From contig VXBA01000678.1 of NCBI GenBank assembly GCA_013399895.1, positions 62,001 to 126,000 of the forward strand: 64,000 nucleotides of DNA, in the 5' to 3' direction. The stretch comes from Serilophus lunatus. Its lineage: Eukaryota > Chordata > Aves > Passeriformes > Eurylaimidae. The notes beneath the pieces were generated by a model. The model was not told the DNA's origin. It was given only the letters and a program-made list of their open reading frames with translations, and made no database searches. The translations under genes and the position numbers were made by a program. Shown here piece by piece: positions 1 through 12,300 of the stretch (the first letter of the stretch is position 1; every line of letters starts with the position of its first letter).

Positions 1-4
1 CCAG
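1..4 (+). CDS. ABI3BP: Possible last bases of an upstream ABI3BP exon
   Basis: The window opens with CCAG followed by gtaatg. This matches the end of the array exons (..CC? G|gtaa, phase 1), so the first four bases may be the tail of an exon cut by the window edge. Only four bases are visible, so chance is quite possible. Confidence 0.35.
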
Positions 5-3000
5 GTAATGAAAATTCTACTTTTAGAAACTCGTATAATATCTTTGCCAAATACATAAACTTAAATTAAATCCATCTTTGTGTTGCTTAATATGCAGTTA
101 AAGGCAGTAGTTGGAAAACAGGAGGATAATGTAGCTGAATTGGTAACTGAGTTATTGAAATAGGTAAAAATCTGCATCAAATTTAGGAGAAAAGTTTCAG
201 GTTATACAATTGTTAGGTTTATAAACCCCTTAGAATTGAAATTGTTCAAAATGGCAAAAGGAGTTTTCTTTTGATACATCTTGTCATTCTGACTTTAATG
301 AAATACATGAAGAAGAAAACTAGAGATAAGAACATGAATGTACAAAATGCATACATGAGGTTAAGATGGAAAGTCACAGTAACAAGCTCTATTTCAGAGG
401 TGCAGAGGATGATGGCACGATATTCCATTTCAGTTCAGTTTTGAACACATTCATCTTAACCACACCCTCTTTATTGACTTACTGGGCCTATTAATGTAAA
501 TGAGACCTGTTCACACACTTGACAGGAGTATAAAGTTTGATCCTAGATTCATATCCAAAGTTATGTGTCTGTGAAATGTAGATTAACTTGTATATTTGTA
601 AGACTGAAATTTGTTATCATCTACTCATGGCTCAAAAAATATCACTTATTTAAAAGGTAATAGTCAGATGCTGGGTTTTTTAACTGTTCAAAAACATAAA
701 GTGAGACTTTAAATATTGCAAGATTTACTGACCCTATTTGCTTAAGAAACAAGCTGGTGTAACAAAGATAGACCATTTTATGAATTTGTATGACAAGTAC
801 AGTCCTATATTTTAACATTTCCAATATGCGGGGGAAAAAGATTGGAAAAAACTAAATTGTTCAGATTCAAATGATGTAAAATAATTTTTCACTTATTTGA
901 TAACCCACATTTTAGAATTTTTTAAGAAGACATGGGCTTGTCCTCATTTTCTGTAGTCTGGTTCTTATCCTATAACTAAGTCTGAAGTCTTTATTCAGCT
1001 GTTGGAGTCAGCTTCTGCCAATTTCTTTACTGAAGGGAGAAAGGGTACTTGAACAGTGACAAGCCATTAAAACTGAAGAAAAAATACGATGTTTTTTTTG
1101 TTTTGAGTTAGACATATTATGTGATCTTGCTGTCATTACTCTATTCCATCTATTATTTCCTGGCTGAAATGGTGTAGTGGGCAGACACTGTCCTTAAATA
1201 TGACTGTGTTTATTTTATTTAGTATATAACAAACATGATCACACCATCTTAGTCTTTAAAACAAAAAAAACCTAAAAACCTCCCAAAGAATGTATAGAGA
1301 ATAAAAGAGACGTAGGATGAAATAACGCAGAAAAGTCACATAACCATTGACAGTCATCTTTTAGATTAACCAATCCATCTTTTTTTTAATCCAGTTGAAA
1401 TGTTTGCAGAATTTTATTTTCCTCTCGATAAATAAATTGATTTATCAAATTCTACTTTTAAGCATCTACTCCTTTCTGTAGAACCTTCATATGGATAGAT
1501 CTTTTCTCTTAATCCTAAATAAATAAAGAGGAAGACAAATGTTCTTTTCCATGAGAATTTATTATCAAAGGGTGCTCTGAACTTTACAAGTTTAACATGA
1601 GTAACAAACAACTTGGTGGATATCTTTGTTTTGTTTTACATTTCAAGGTCTCTTGGAGAATTAAATTTTGCCCTTATTTTACTAAATTGTTTACCTTGTC
1701 TAAGTTAACTGCAGAACAGACAATCCACAAGTATATTTTGTAGAACTTTGACATTTTGTGAAATTGAGAACTGAATCCATAAATTTATGTAAATGGCTGT
1801 CCTACAGAATTCTAGCCCTCAGATCCTGGCCCTCGAGCATGCATTCATCTAATGAAAAGGCATCATTCCTTCTGATGGAATGTACTGGTTAATCAGCTAA
1901 AAAGTGTGAAATGTGGCACCTGAGGAGAGAATTCGTTCATTCTATTCCCTTTCCTTTGTGTTCTGTAATCATGTTTATGCACCAGCATGTAGCAATTCTA
2001 ACCATAAACATTGTCATCTCTAGACATAGCACAAAATTCTATATTTATGAAGTTGGATAATGTGTTTCCTTATATATGGTAATGATTGGAAAGTACTGTC
2101 TTTTTTTTTAAAGAATTTAGAAATCTTTTGTAGCAATTAAACATATTCTTACTGCTGTCTCATCCATAGTTATTTACTAAAATATTTAGAATAATTTTCA
2201 TCTTCCATTTCATGCTTTTTTTGTGGTTTTGCCTCCATGTCTTTTTTTTTTCCTATGAATCATTGGTTTCAGTCATTTGTTGATTTCAGCAACAGTGCCT
2301 CATGTTAAAGTAGAACAATGTCACACTACTCACATTAAGAAATAAATTCGTTAGGGTTACAGTATTTCAGTTGAAGAGAAAAAAAAAAGGCAGGAAACAG
2401 TGAAATGAAACTGAACCCTTTAAAAGAAAAAAGTTCTTGAAGTGTAATTCTGTCTTGCTATGGCATATGCAAAAATAATTTGAATACTTAAGCATTTGAG
2501 CCAGACTGTCATGAGTCACTTCACAAGAGATCTGAGCAGCGGACTTTTGCCAGGGTTGCATTTGAGAGACAGTGCAATATATAGCCATAATGAATTGAGT
2601 TTAGCAATAGGATATTCTTCATTATATTTCATTCAGACATCGCTATTTGAAAATCATACTTGATTCTTTGAGTAAGGCATAATAGTTATTTGCTGTGGAA
2701 CGTTTAACAACAGGTGCCAGAAGTGGCAAAAGAACACCGGTTTGAAAGGAACTCTGCGCTGTAGCAGCTGCTGTGTCATCAGCCATGCTAGAAGGGGAAA
2801 AAGAAGCTTGAAGTATTTGAGCAAACTGGCTATCGAAGGCTGCTCTTGTATTCCACTGGGTCTTTATCAAAGGGTGTGTTTTCTCATGTGACACAGTTCA
2901 GTTACTTTTTTAGATGTATTTGCCAACCAAGCATCCCATCATTTTCTTCATTTCAATCCTCCCCTCCCTTGGCATGAGCTTCCATGGAAAGACTTGCTAG

Positions 3001-5047
3001 TAAGCGCCTTCATTCCTTGTTTTTGCCAGGCTTGTTACAATATTTTCAACTCAGGACTAATTTATTCTTAACACAACAGTGCAAATTGATAATGCTTTTT
3101 TTTTTTCCTTCAATATTTGGAATGTTGTCTAATATACCTCAAACTATTGCTACATTTTTTCTCCATGTTAAATGGATTGTGGGTCTTTATATTAATTTCA
3201 CTGGAAAATTGGAGCTTATCAAGCCTTAGAAATATGAGCACATTTGTCTGGCATATGAAAGAACCAGTTTAAAAAACCCCAAACAACCAAACTAAAACCA
3301 AAACCCCCAAAAATGAGTTATTTCTTTATGTAAGGGATTCCAATAGAAATTTAGCAAAGTAGATTTATGAGATAGGGAATAGACTTGAAATTAAAAGTAC
3401 CACCTGTGAGTCCATTAACTAGGATTAATGTTTAGTTTTTTTGGTTTTGTTGCCATGTTCTGATCCTGCTGCCCTCCTTCTCAGGAGTGAGATGACTGCT
3501 TTCATCAGAATATCTTAATTGCAGTTGTGGAGCAAGAGAGAGTCAAGAGAAGTCAGAGGAAATATAGTTTAAGAAATATTGCCTAAGTGCATTCTTTTTG
3601 TATTCCATGCTGTCATAGTAAAGTAACTTATTTTACCTGGTTTTGTTAGTCCTTTACTTTGTAGATACCCTTGAACCAGTAAATTTGGCCCAGTTTTCAG
3701 GCATGATGCACTGTAATTGTCAGAGGCATTTCTCTTTAGTTTAGCATAAACTCCCTAAAGAACATAAACTTTCTACTTCCTGTATCATTTCTTACAAAAA
3801 TGTCTGCGCTTGTTTTATGTCAACCCTGCAGTGTTCTGTGCAAAACTGAGAGCTTAGTTTCTTTTGTCTCAATTCTAGGCATGCTTTATCTTGTTTAGCT
3901 TGCCCAGCTAATTTAGGTGACAAGACATATGCTTCATATGAACGTAAACCATATGACCTCTAAAAAAAAATCTACAACATGATAAATTCAGTATCTGCTT
4001 TTGGTGTAAGATTATTTTGGCTTTTTTCTCCAATCATGCTAACTTTTCAAGTACTTTGAGGTATTGGGTTATTACTTGTTGCTTTAGTGTCTCTTATGAA
4101 TTTTCTCCCACAAGTTTTATAAATTGCTTTAACTTCTCTGTAGAGTGAAATACTCCTTTCACTGATAATTATAAGTGCACTGTAAGTAACTTAGCAGCTG
4201 AATTGGCACTGAAAATCATCATACTCCAAACCAGAAAATAGTATAATTGTTGTAACTATAGTATCTAAATAACTATTTAGATAAGCACCTTTTTTTTTCA
4301 GGAAATGAAATAAGAAGCTTATATCATACATGGTCTGTTCTTACTTAAAGCATGTTCAGCAGATTGTGAAAAAAGCATGAAGATCATGCTGGAAAAACAA
4401 AAGTAACTGTCTCTTATTGTGTCTCAAGAGAAAGTGATCTTTTATTAAATGGAATGGATACTAAGACTTACTGCCATAGTGATATCAGTCACCAATATTA
4501 AAGATCTCTTCTAAGTACCAACCTGTGCTAAATACTGTGTAGTTTGCTCTGTGGAAGGAATTAATACTCTTGTGACATTTAAGACTGGGACCATATGATA
4601 CTATATTCCATATCCATAAAATTTATCATTTTATAATCTGAGATGAGCAGTTGTATGTACTGTATGACCAATTAAAGGTCTATGTGATCTCCAACCAGAT
4701 GGAGAGGAAAGAAGTTATTCTCTTCCTGGTAATTTTTACATTGGAAGGATTAAAAAAAGTCAGAATAGCTTTGTAATGGATTTTGTTTGCAATTTATACA
4801 TACATATATATATATATAATATATGCATAAGATATTTATAATGTGCATAATTATGAATTTGGGAGACTGCAACAGAAGTACAGTGTGAGCTTCTGATCTT
4901 AACTTCGTTCTTTGTGACTTGCATATTCCTTTGTTTATGTAAAACTGCGACCAAATAAATGCAAAACATCACATAGACATATCTGAAAACAACAGTAAAC
5001 ATTAATCATGAGGGAATTTTAAATTAAATAAAGCTTCTTTCTTCTAG
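5..5047 (+). other. Intron, 5 kb, no supported exon
   Basis: AT-rich non-coding DNA. I checked for ag-ORF-gt units in phase 1 and found no convincing one. Acceptor-like sites near 2292 and 3523 lead into short open frames with no donor. A minus-strand open frame at 2643-2894 stands out as more GC-rich than its surroundings but resembles nothing I recognise. A short (TA)n tract lies at 4801-4825. Confidence 0.6.
4801..4826. repeat. (TA)n microsatellite
   Basis: Alternating T and A from 4805 to 4825 with one break. It lies in an intron and is probably length-polymorphic. Confidence 0.8.
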
Positions 5048-5128
5048 CTCAGGCTGAGAAAACACATGGACCTGAGGAATTTAAATCAACGCCTAAACCC
5101 AAATTGGTGCAAACTCAAAACATACCGG
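5048..5128 (+). CDS. ABI3BP: ABI3BP exon e1 (KP-rich, AQAEKTHGPEEF)
   Basis: First complete exon in the window, 81 nt, phase 1-1. The acceptor is ttctag| and the donor G|gtaact. The peptide starts AQAEKTHGPEEFKS, continues TPKPKLVQTQ and ends NIPG. The KPK core recalls the later L-type exons, so it may be an early member of that family. A second in-frame acceptor is not obvious: using the next ag (ctcag|GCTGAG) would remove 5 nt and break the frame. Confidence 0.85.
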
Positions 5129-6291
5129 GTAACTAATTTTGCTGCTTTTTACGTTCTTTGTACAGTAAATGCTTTTTTCCCCTCCAGCAGAATTTTTCTA
5201 CTACTTGCTGAATCCCCTATGTATTGGCTCCAAAGGAAATACTAATTAAAAAATTCTGATTTCTTTTATATTTCCAGTGACTGGAATGAAGCAAAAAGCA
5301 GGATGTGTCTAGCTCTGGCTGAACTGTGGCTTTCACAGATTTTACTCAGTGGTTCAATTTTATTTTTCAAATGAATGCTTTCTGTCTATGTGATCTGCAT
5401 GGTTGATGTAATATAAAATCACAATCTGTAAAATTAACCTCAGTGATAAAATTGAAATAATTACCTTCTTGATTTTCTTCTGATGACAGGTTAAATTAGG
5501 TAACATCAACAGTGATACATAAAGACAATTTTATATTGCATGTGATGTGATATAATTGTATTTGCCTTGAAAGAAACAAAAGTTCTTCTGATTTTTTTTC
5601 ATTTTTTTGTCTCAATGTTATATTGTGAGTTTTGATTTGGAGCAGCACCCACTTACTCCTAGCATTCAGAATTCTAAATTCTCTAATGTTGATTTTATTG
5701 CTTGTACTTAAATACCCAAGCCATGTAAAATTATGAATAACAAATCTAAACCTGAGATTTTTTGAATATTTTTTTTCCCAAAAAAATTTAATTAGATTTT
5801 TCTAAGGCTCAAGCGGCCTACATACAGGAGAATGCTTAAAAAGGGTAGGAAGATTTGCAAGACTGAAATACAGATCTTCTCATGAAAAGGATTGTAATGC
5901 TTGTCAAAAAATGTATTTTTATGTAATCTTATTGATTCATGTTAATGTTCCACTTTTTCTTTTGTCTTTTTTTGTTTGCAGTTGCAAGCAGATTTCCAGA
6001 ATTTGCTAAAGTTAAACTGTTGATCTAACTCTCATTTTAACTGTTAAGCAGCTTTTTTTAACCATATTCAACCTTCCTTGTCTTTGCCATGCTTTTAGAT
6101 ATTAAAATATGAAATTTAATCAAGATGGATTATAGATTAATTTCAAATTAGGTGGTCATAGTTGCTCATAGAGGTTCATTTTCAGCATTCCTGTGATGGA
6201 TTGTTAGGTAATGATTAGGAAAAAGTGATTTCTTTCATATTTCACATACTGTTTTAAGTTACAAGTTTTTGCTTTTTTTTTTCTTTTTTTT

Positions 6292-6325
<34 letters not shown>

Positions 6326-9300
6326 GTTGGAACTACTCCTTTTTATTAAGTATCATTGTTTTCAGGAGTGAAGGATTTATAAGCCAAATATAGATCCATG
6401 CTCTGCCTTGTGATATTCTTAATCAAGTAAAGTTTTGGTTATTTCTTTTACTATAGCTTCTAATGACATACAGCTACTTCCTTCTGGATCCAGATTCTCT
6501 GATGCTCCAAAAAGTCCATTGACAGAACTTGGTAATTACTTTCTTTGTAAATATGAGAAAACTTCAGTAAAAAAATGTCTTCACAAAACTTGCAAATTTC
6601 TTCTGTCATTCTAAGCCTTGTTTGCTTTATCATTGTGACAGATTAATGCTTCATTTTAGACAAAGACATAAGAGGTCATGAAGATATGTGCACTAACTTT
6701 TATCTATAGAATAATGGTAACTTAGCTAAGATTTGAACTCCCATTTTGTATTTTTCTTGGAAGAACCCCATAAGCTTCTGAGATTGATTCTATTCAACAG
6801 TTGAAGTACTGTTCCAGCCAATATCAGTTTTGTGGGTTTTCATGCATTTCACCAAATAGTGCCATAATTTATAGGTGTTGTTATGGTTTAAATATTTGTA
6901 AATTAGATTCAGTAGTTGTTTGGTTGTGAACTCCGGGACACTTTGGAAAGCCTGATAATTAAGAAAGTATGGTGCTGCTCACATTTTAAAAATAGTCTTA
7001 CTTGTGTTAAGTTCAAAATGTTATGGTCAAAATCTTATGGTCAAAGAGGAAACTTATTTTTTTAAAGTTATATATTGTACCTATATCTATATTTATACAC
7101 ATTTACATGTATGTATATTTGTACAGACATATATATTTAAATATATGCATATATGTGTAAAATGCTAATAATTAAGTGTAATGGACATTTTAATGATCTA
7201 TCTAATTCAAGAATCATCATTAACCTAGATTTAACTCTTACAGTAAAACAAAGAATATTAATGCAGGTGGAGTATCTAAATACAGAAAAGTCCCAACAAT
7301 GGAAGCAGTATAATTAAAACAGTAACACACAAACTTCTTTGTTCCTAAACCTTTTTCCTGGCGCTTTGTGCACTTCTTCATTACACAACTCAGCTCTAAG
7401 CTTGGTTGTTTGATACTTGTTTTGATGATGAATGCAGACGTTTCAGCAAGTTATGAGCATTTGGAGCCCTGTACTGAGAGGAATATGATCTTCCTTCCTC
7501 TCTCTCCTGTGTCTCCTCTCTCTCATCTCTCTTCTCCTTCCCCTCCTTTCCCTCCTTCTCCTCCTTCCCCTCCTTCCTCTTTCTCCCTCTTTCCCTTTAT
7601 CCCTTCCTCTCTCTCTCTTTCTCTCTTCCTTCCTTTCTTCTCCTCTTTCCAAATTCACCATACAGGGAGCCATTTGTGTATATTAGATACTATTTCCATG
7701 ATATTGTTGTTACTCCTAAGGTTAATTTTGTCCAGCTCCAAGTGTGCAGTTTTTACAACTACATTTTTGAGCTGTTTATGGCATGGGGTCTCCAGTGCCA
7801 AGCCTAGGCCCTATCTCTTACGATCTCATGCCTCTACTCCTCTACATCATAAGTTGTGTCTTCTCTTCTCAAGACCTCTGCTTTCATAACAGGCTTGTAC
7901 AGCCAAATCTACCCAAACAATTGCCTGTTGTGTTCTGTATTACCAGCTATTACACTAGTTACCTCGAGTGCCTTTTAATCAGATTAATCAAATTAATTTA
8001 TATTTCCCTAAGAATTAGTCAAGAAGTTAGCATAGAATAGTCCAGGATTATTTAGACAGCATACTTTTGCTTAATGTAGTCTGCCACATTTTAAGATAAT
8101 TTCTAGAAAAATCTCTTAGTTCTTGAAATGCATATTCACACCAGATTCTCAAGAACATGAAAATAAACTCAACAGTTTGTTATTAATTTGATAGATTTTT
8201 TGATAGCTCTTTTCTAGATATGTTTGAGCTGATGGGAATAGGTGCTTGTTTTCACCATAGTGAAAGGCATTTGGTTAAATCTAAATAGAGGAAGCATTGG
8301 AAAGAGAGAGACACAACTATTTAAGAACTTATTTGTTATAAATGTAGCTGAAAACTGAAAATTATTAGGGATGTTAAGTACTTCTGCTTTCTGACGAGGA
8401 AAAATAATCTAATCCTACATTTGTCTCAGTGGTAAAGGTAGAATAATAACAACAGTTGAGGCAAAATATATTTCAATCAGGTATCTATTGTTTTGTTCTC
8501 ATGTCTTCCATTCCTGCCAAATAATTTCACTTAGCAAAAGTGGGATTTCATAATGCAGTCACTGGGTCAGCTGGAGCATCTGTGCTCCCCATGAAGTAAG
8601 TGCTGAAGTCAAAGATATTCTGTGAGAGTGAGGGGGTGATTATACAGAAGAGATTTCTCTGCACTGTGCCTCTGCATGCCTTAGTCACCTGCTGTCCTAT
8701 AATCAGCAAAGAAAGCAAAATTTAGTTATGAAGTTCAAATGCATGTGACCTGTATCCTGCCTTAGTTCCTCTGAAGACTTCTTTATTCTTTATTTTTCTA
8801 TTTTGATTGTGCTAGAGGAAGATATCTCCTTTGTTTTATAAACTTCTTGTGTGGTCAGTATATTTTGAATTCAAATATTTCTGAAAAGAGAGCTTTGTTA
8901 ATATGCCTTCAATTTTCTGATGTGTTTGGGCAATCTTTTATAGTCCTTACTGGATGTATATGGATCAATGGAATCTTTTGCCAAAAGCTGTGAGTCATAG
9001 GGCTTTTGGTGTTATTTTCTTCTCTATAAATATAGAACAGAATTGTTCCAGTTGCAAGGGACCTACAGTGGTCCAACTGCAGAGTCTATACCAGGATAGC
9101 AATTATAATCCGAGGTTACTAATGTGATATAATGGATTGAAAGTAAATTGGAAAACAAATGCATTATATGAAATAGAAGTCTGATCACTTTTTGACATAT
9201 ATTCATATTGCCTACATTAGAAATGAACCCTAAACCTAGTTATATGAGCTTTTTTCAATGTCAAGCAGTTGGAGAAATTTAAATTTTAAATTCTGGTATG

Positions 9301-12300
9301 ACTGCTTTTCAAAAAAAACCCTCATCTTGATAAATACCAACTAAAAATAAAGATAGAAACCTTCTCTGTCAAACACTTGATATCCTAAATGGATAGAAGT
9401 GACTAATGCAGATAAGTTTACTCACTGGACAGTACACACAGTTGAATAGGATCTGTTTCTTAGCAGGAGGACAGTGGTGCAAACCCCCTGATTTCATTAA
9501 AGCACACTTTGGATTATCCATACTTCAAAGGGAAATAACTAGAAGGTCATTGTAATAGCCTTCATTACAGATAACAGATAAAAAGTGCTGTTTATTAACT
9601 TCCACAATTGTTTCACTGACTTCATTGTACTACTCTTAACTTCTCCCATTAAAACTGCTTTAAAAATAGCTATACATAATGTAGTAATAACCAGTTTATA
9701 CAGACCTGCAAGTGCCGTGCGTATCAAATGTATCTGGGTTGTAGCTGCCTCACTATGAATGCAAACCTCTTATGCAATATAAGAATCTGCTTGGTTAGAT
9801 AATATATGCCAAAATATGGATGCAGTAAAAATCAATAGAAGGAGCCAAAAAACGCTGGTTACAGTTGAAATTAGATATTATATCACTTGCAAGGAGAGTG
9901 TGTGTCTTGGAATGATTTTTTTTTTCATGTTTGCTCTTAGCTACTCAGAGTCCAGCCTTGAAATCCATGTCTCTACCTCCTGCAGAAACCAGAGAGATGG
10001 AAACGGGTAATTAGCAGATTAGAGCCATGATTTTTTCCCTTATTATCTTAGCATTGTGTAGATCTGCAAAAGGTAATCTTAAGATCTGCTTTAGAACCTT
10101 GGCTACCAACACTCACAGAAAGCTACTTATTCACCATTCTTGTGTCTGTATAACCAGCTGAAAAATATGTTTGTTATTGCCTTAAAAGCTGCTTAAAGAC
10201 AATGTTGTCATATCCCATCATTGCCTTGTTCCTTTTCATATACCTGCAGCTCTTACCCAGAAAATGTATTAAGATAGAGTTCCTTTCTCTTAAGGGTTCT
10301 TTCAGGCATGTGGAACTCGTATTTCAAGGCCAGAAAACTGTACTGCCAGCCATCGTATCCTGTTGTCATGGCAGTTGTCTCACGTCTCAGGCTGTCTGCC
10401 ATCTTGCTTAGCTTTGCATTAGCATCATCTGGAATTGCACAGCCGTCACTGAGCTATTTGATGCTAATCCATCAAGTCACAAGTCTCCCAGCATTTTAAG
10501 CTCAGATTCTTTTTTCAGCTTTTGAGGAAAAACAGCCTATTTCTTCAGGATCCAAACCATCTGCTGCCACAGAAGTGCAACCAACCAGAGCTGGTAATGG
10601 TTTCTTCATAAGGTTAATCCTCGTGACAGTTAGGAATATTTAGAGGAGTCTCAGTGCCTCTCATGAAAGAGTTTGTTCAGTTTGACATAAATGAAGAGTA
10701 ACAGTAGGCATTAATGTTCTGCATCAAAATATCAGATTTCTATATGACATTTTATATTTAGTATTGAGCTAGTAGTTCAGAGGTTTTCCATATGTGGCAA
10801 CAGCAGCCAATTCTTAGCTTTCAAATTAAATTTGACCTAGAGTAAATACCAAATTTAAATAGGCCTGTCCACACCTGAGTTTCATAAGTGGAATATCTTG
10901 ATTTGCTGAAGTATTCAGAGTTGCAAGAAAGGAATGGAAGCTGCCAAAATTCCATTTTCAAAAATAGCACTCTAAAAACCATTACTAAAGATTCGACACT
11001 GTCTATGTGGTCCTTAGAAAATTTCTACTGTATGTTTCTTTCACGTTATAGATGTTATTTACTGGGAGCAACTGACAGTTACCCAAAAGAAGGGAAAAAA
11101 TAAAATGAGAGCCTGTTAGAAAGATTTCATCTCATTAGAATGCCAATAGTGTAATGCCTGGTACATATGTTTTTGGAAGAAATAAACATTGAAAGAAATC
11201 TATTACTGAGGGGGAGATTGACTGCAACAGTCAGCTGTTCACATCTGACAAAAAACAGCTTATGTGTTTCATTTGGTCCATTTCCTGTTTTGTCATCCTT
11301 TTTCTTTCTCCAGTTTCAGTACCACTATATTCTCCTTCCTGATTCTAGGAGCTCTAAATAAAAATTCCATGCAGTCCCAGTTTACTACTTTTTGTTCATA
11401 TTTTGTTCTGTTTTGCACAGCCTTGTATTCCTCCTTTTTATCTGTATAGTTCAGCTTCTTTTTGTGTGATTCTGAGAACAGCTTGGTCATAATTGCATTA
11501 TGTATCTGTGCATTGATGCATGTTTTTGGAAATCATTCTAAAGTCACAATCAGTTACTCTACATTTCAGACTCTATTGTTCTGTGGGACACAAGGTGTTA
11601 AACATTATCCAGAAGTTTCATCATAAAAGAATGCTGATGCAGGATGGTTCTTGTCATTTAAAAACAATACAGCATGATTTTTGCTTTTATTTTTCCAGCT
11701 TCACATGACTTTCTTCCTGTTACTTCTACTCCCCAAACTTTTACATCTTCAGAAACACCAGGCACTGGTAAATTATAATATTATTATTTCAAAAGCATAC
11801 ACACTTGATTGGTTAGTGCTGAAAAGTTTATTACTGCTTTCATGTTGATGATTTCAAACAGCTATTGCATACTGCTTGCCTTGGGTGTTGCCCTATGAGT
11901 TATTTTTTCACATTCTGTAACAGCATCCTCATTCCTGGGATCAAGCACAACACAGGTTTACAGCAGGACTACAATGAGTTTAGAGAATAATGCAGTATTG
12001 ATCAAATAGATGTGTCAGGAAAAGATTTAATTTCACTAGGCTTAAGACTGTTACAGTCAAGTAAAATACTTTTAAATTATAAGATCTTTTTTCTTTTTCT
12101 TTCTGTTGGTTTGTCAATACTCATATACATTTTGCAGTGATTTTCCCTATGTATCGTCTTTAGAAAGTCAACACATCTCAGGCCGTACCTTTCTAACTAA
12201 GCTACACTTCGAGTCATAGCTTTGGAGACAGGTTGTTTTTCCTGCTATTCATAACGTGCTAAGATTAGTAAGTAGTAAGAATAATCTTTAGTATGGATAA

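Larger units (their letters stand above)
6532..9940 (+). other. Intron, 3.4 kb, with simple repeats
   Basis: No exon found. It holds an AT-rich stretch (about 7070-7160), a long pyrimidine tract (7490-7650) and a probable CR1 end near 9030-9100. The 173-codon plus-strand frame at 7368-7889 is produced by the pyrimidine tract and is not a gene. Confidence 0.7.

Noticed and set aside
2285..2340. tttcag followed by ATVPHVKVEQ in phase 1
   Set aside because: Runs to a stop without a donor; too little to call even a fossil.
3520..3570. ttgcag followed by VVEQERVKRSQRKY
   Set aside because: No gt at the end of the open part and unlike any exon family.
5274..5330. tttccag followed by an apparent open stretch
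   Set aside because: No in-phase frame consistent with the gene (G|TG ACT GGA.. ends without a donor in phase) and no family similarity.
5976..6025. ttgcag acceptor followed by ASRFPEFAKVKL
   Set aside because: No donor before the stop codon and no resemblance to an exon family.
7368..7889. 173-codon plus-strand open frame
   Set aside because: Largely a translation of the polypyrimidine tract (Ser/Pro/Phe/Leu runs); no splice borders in phase and no recognisable domain.
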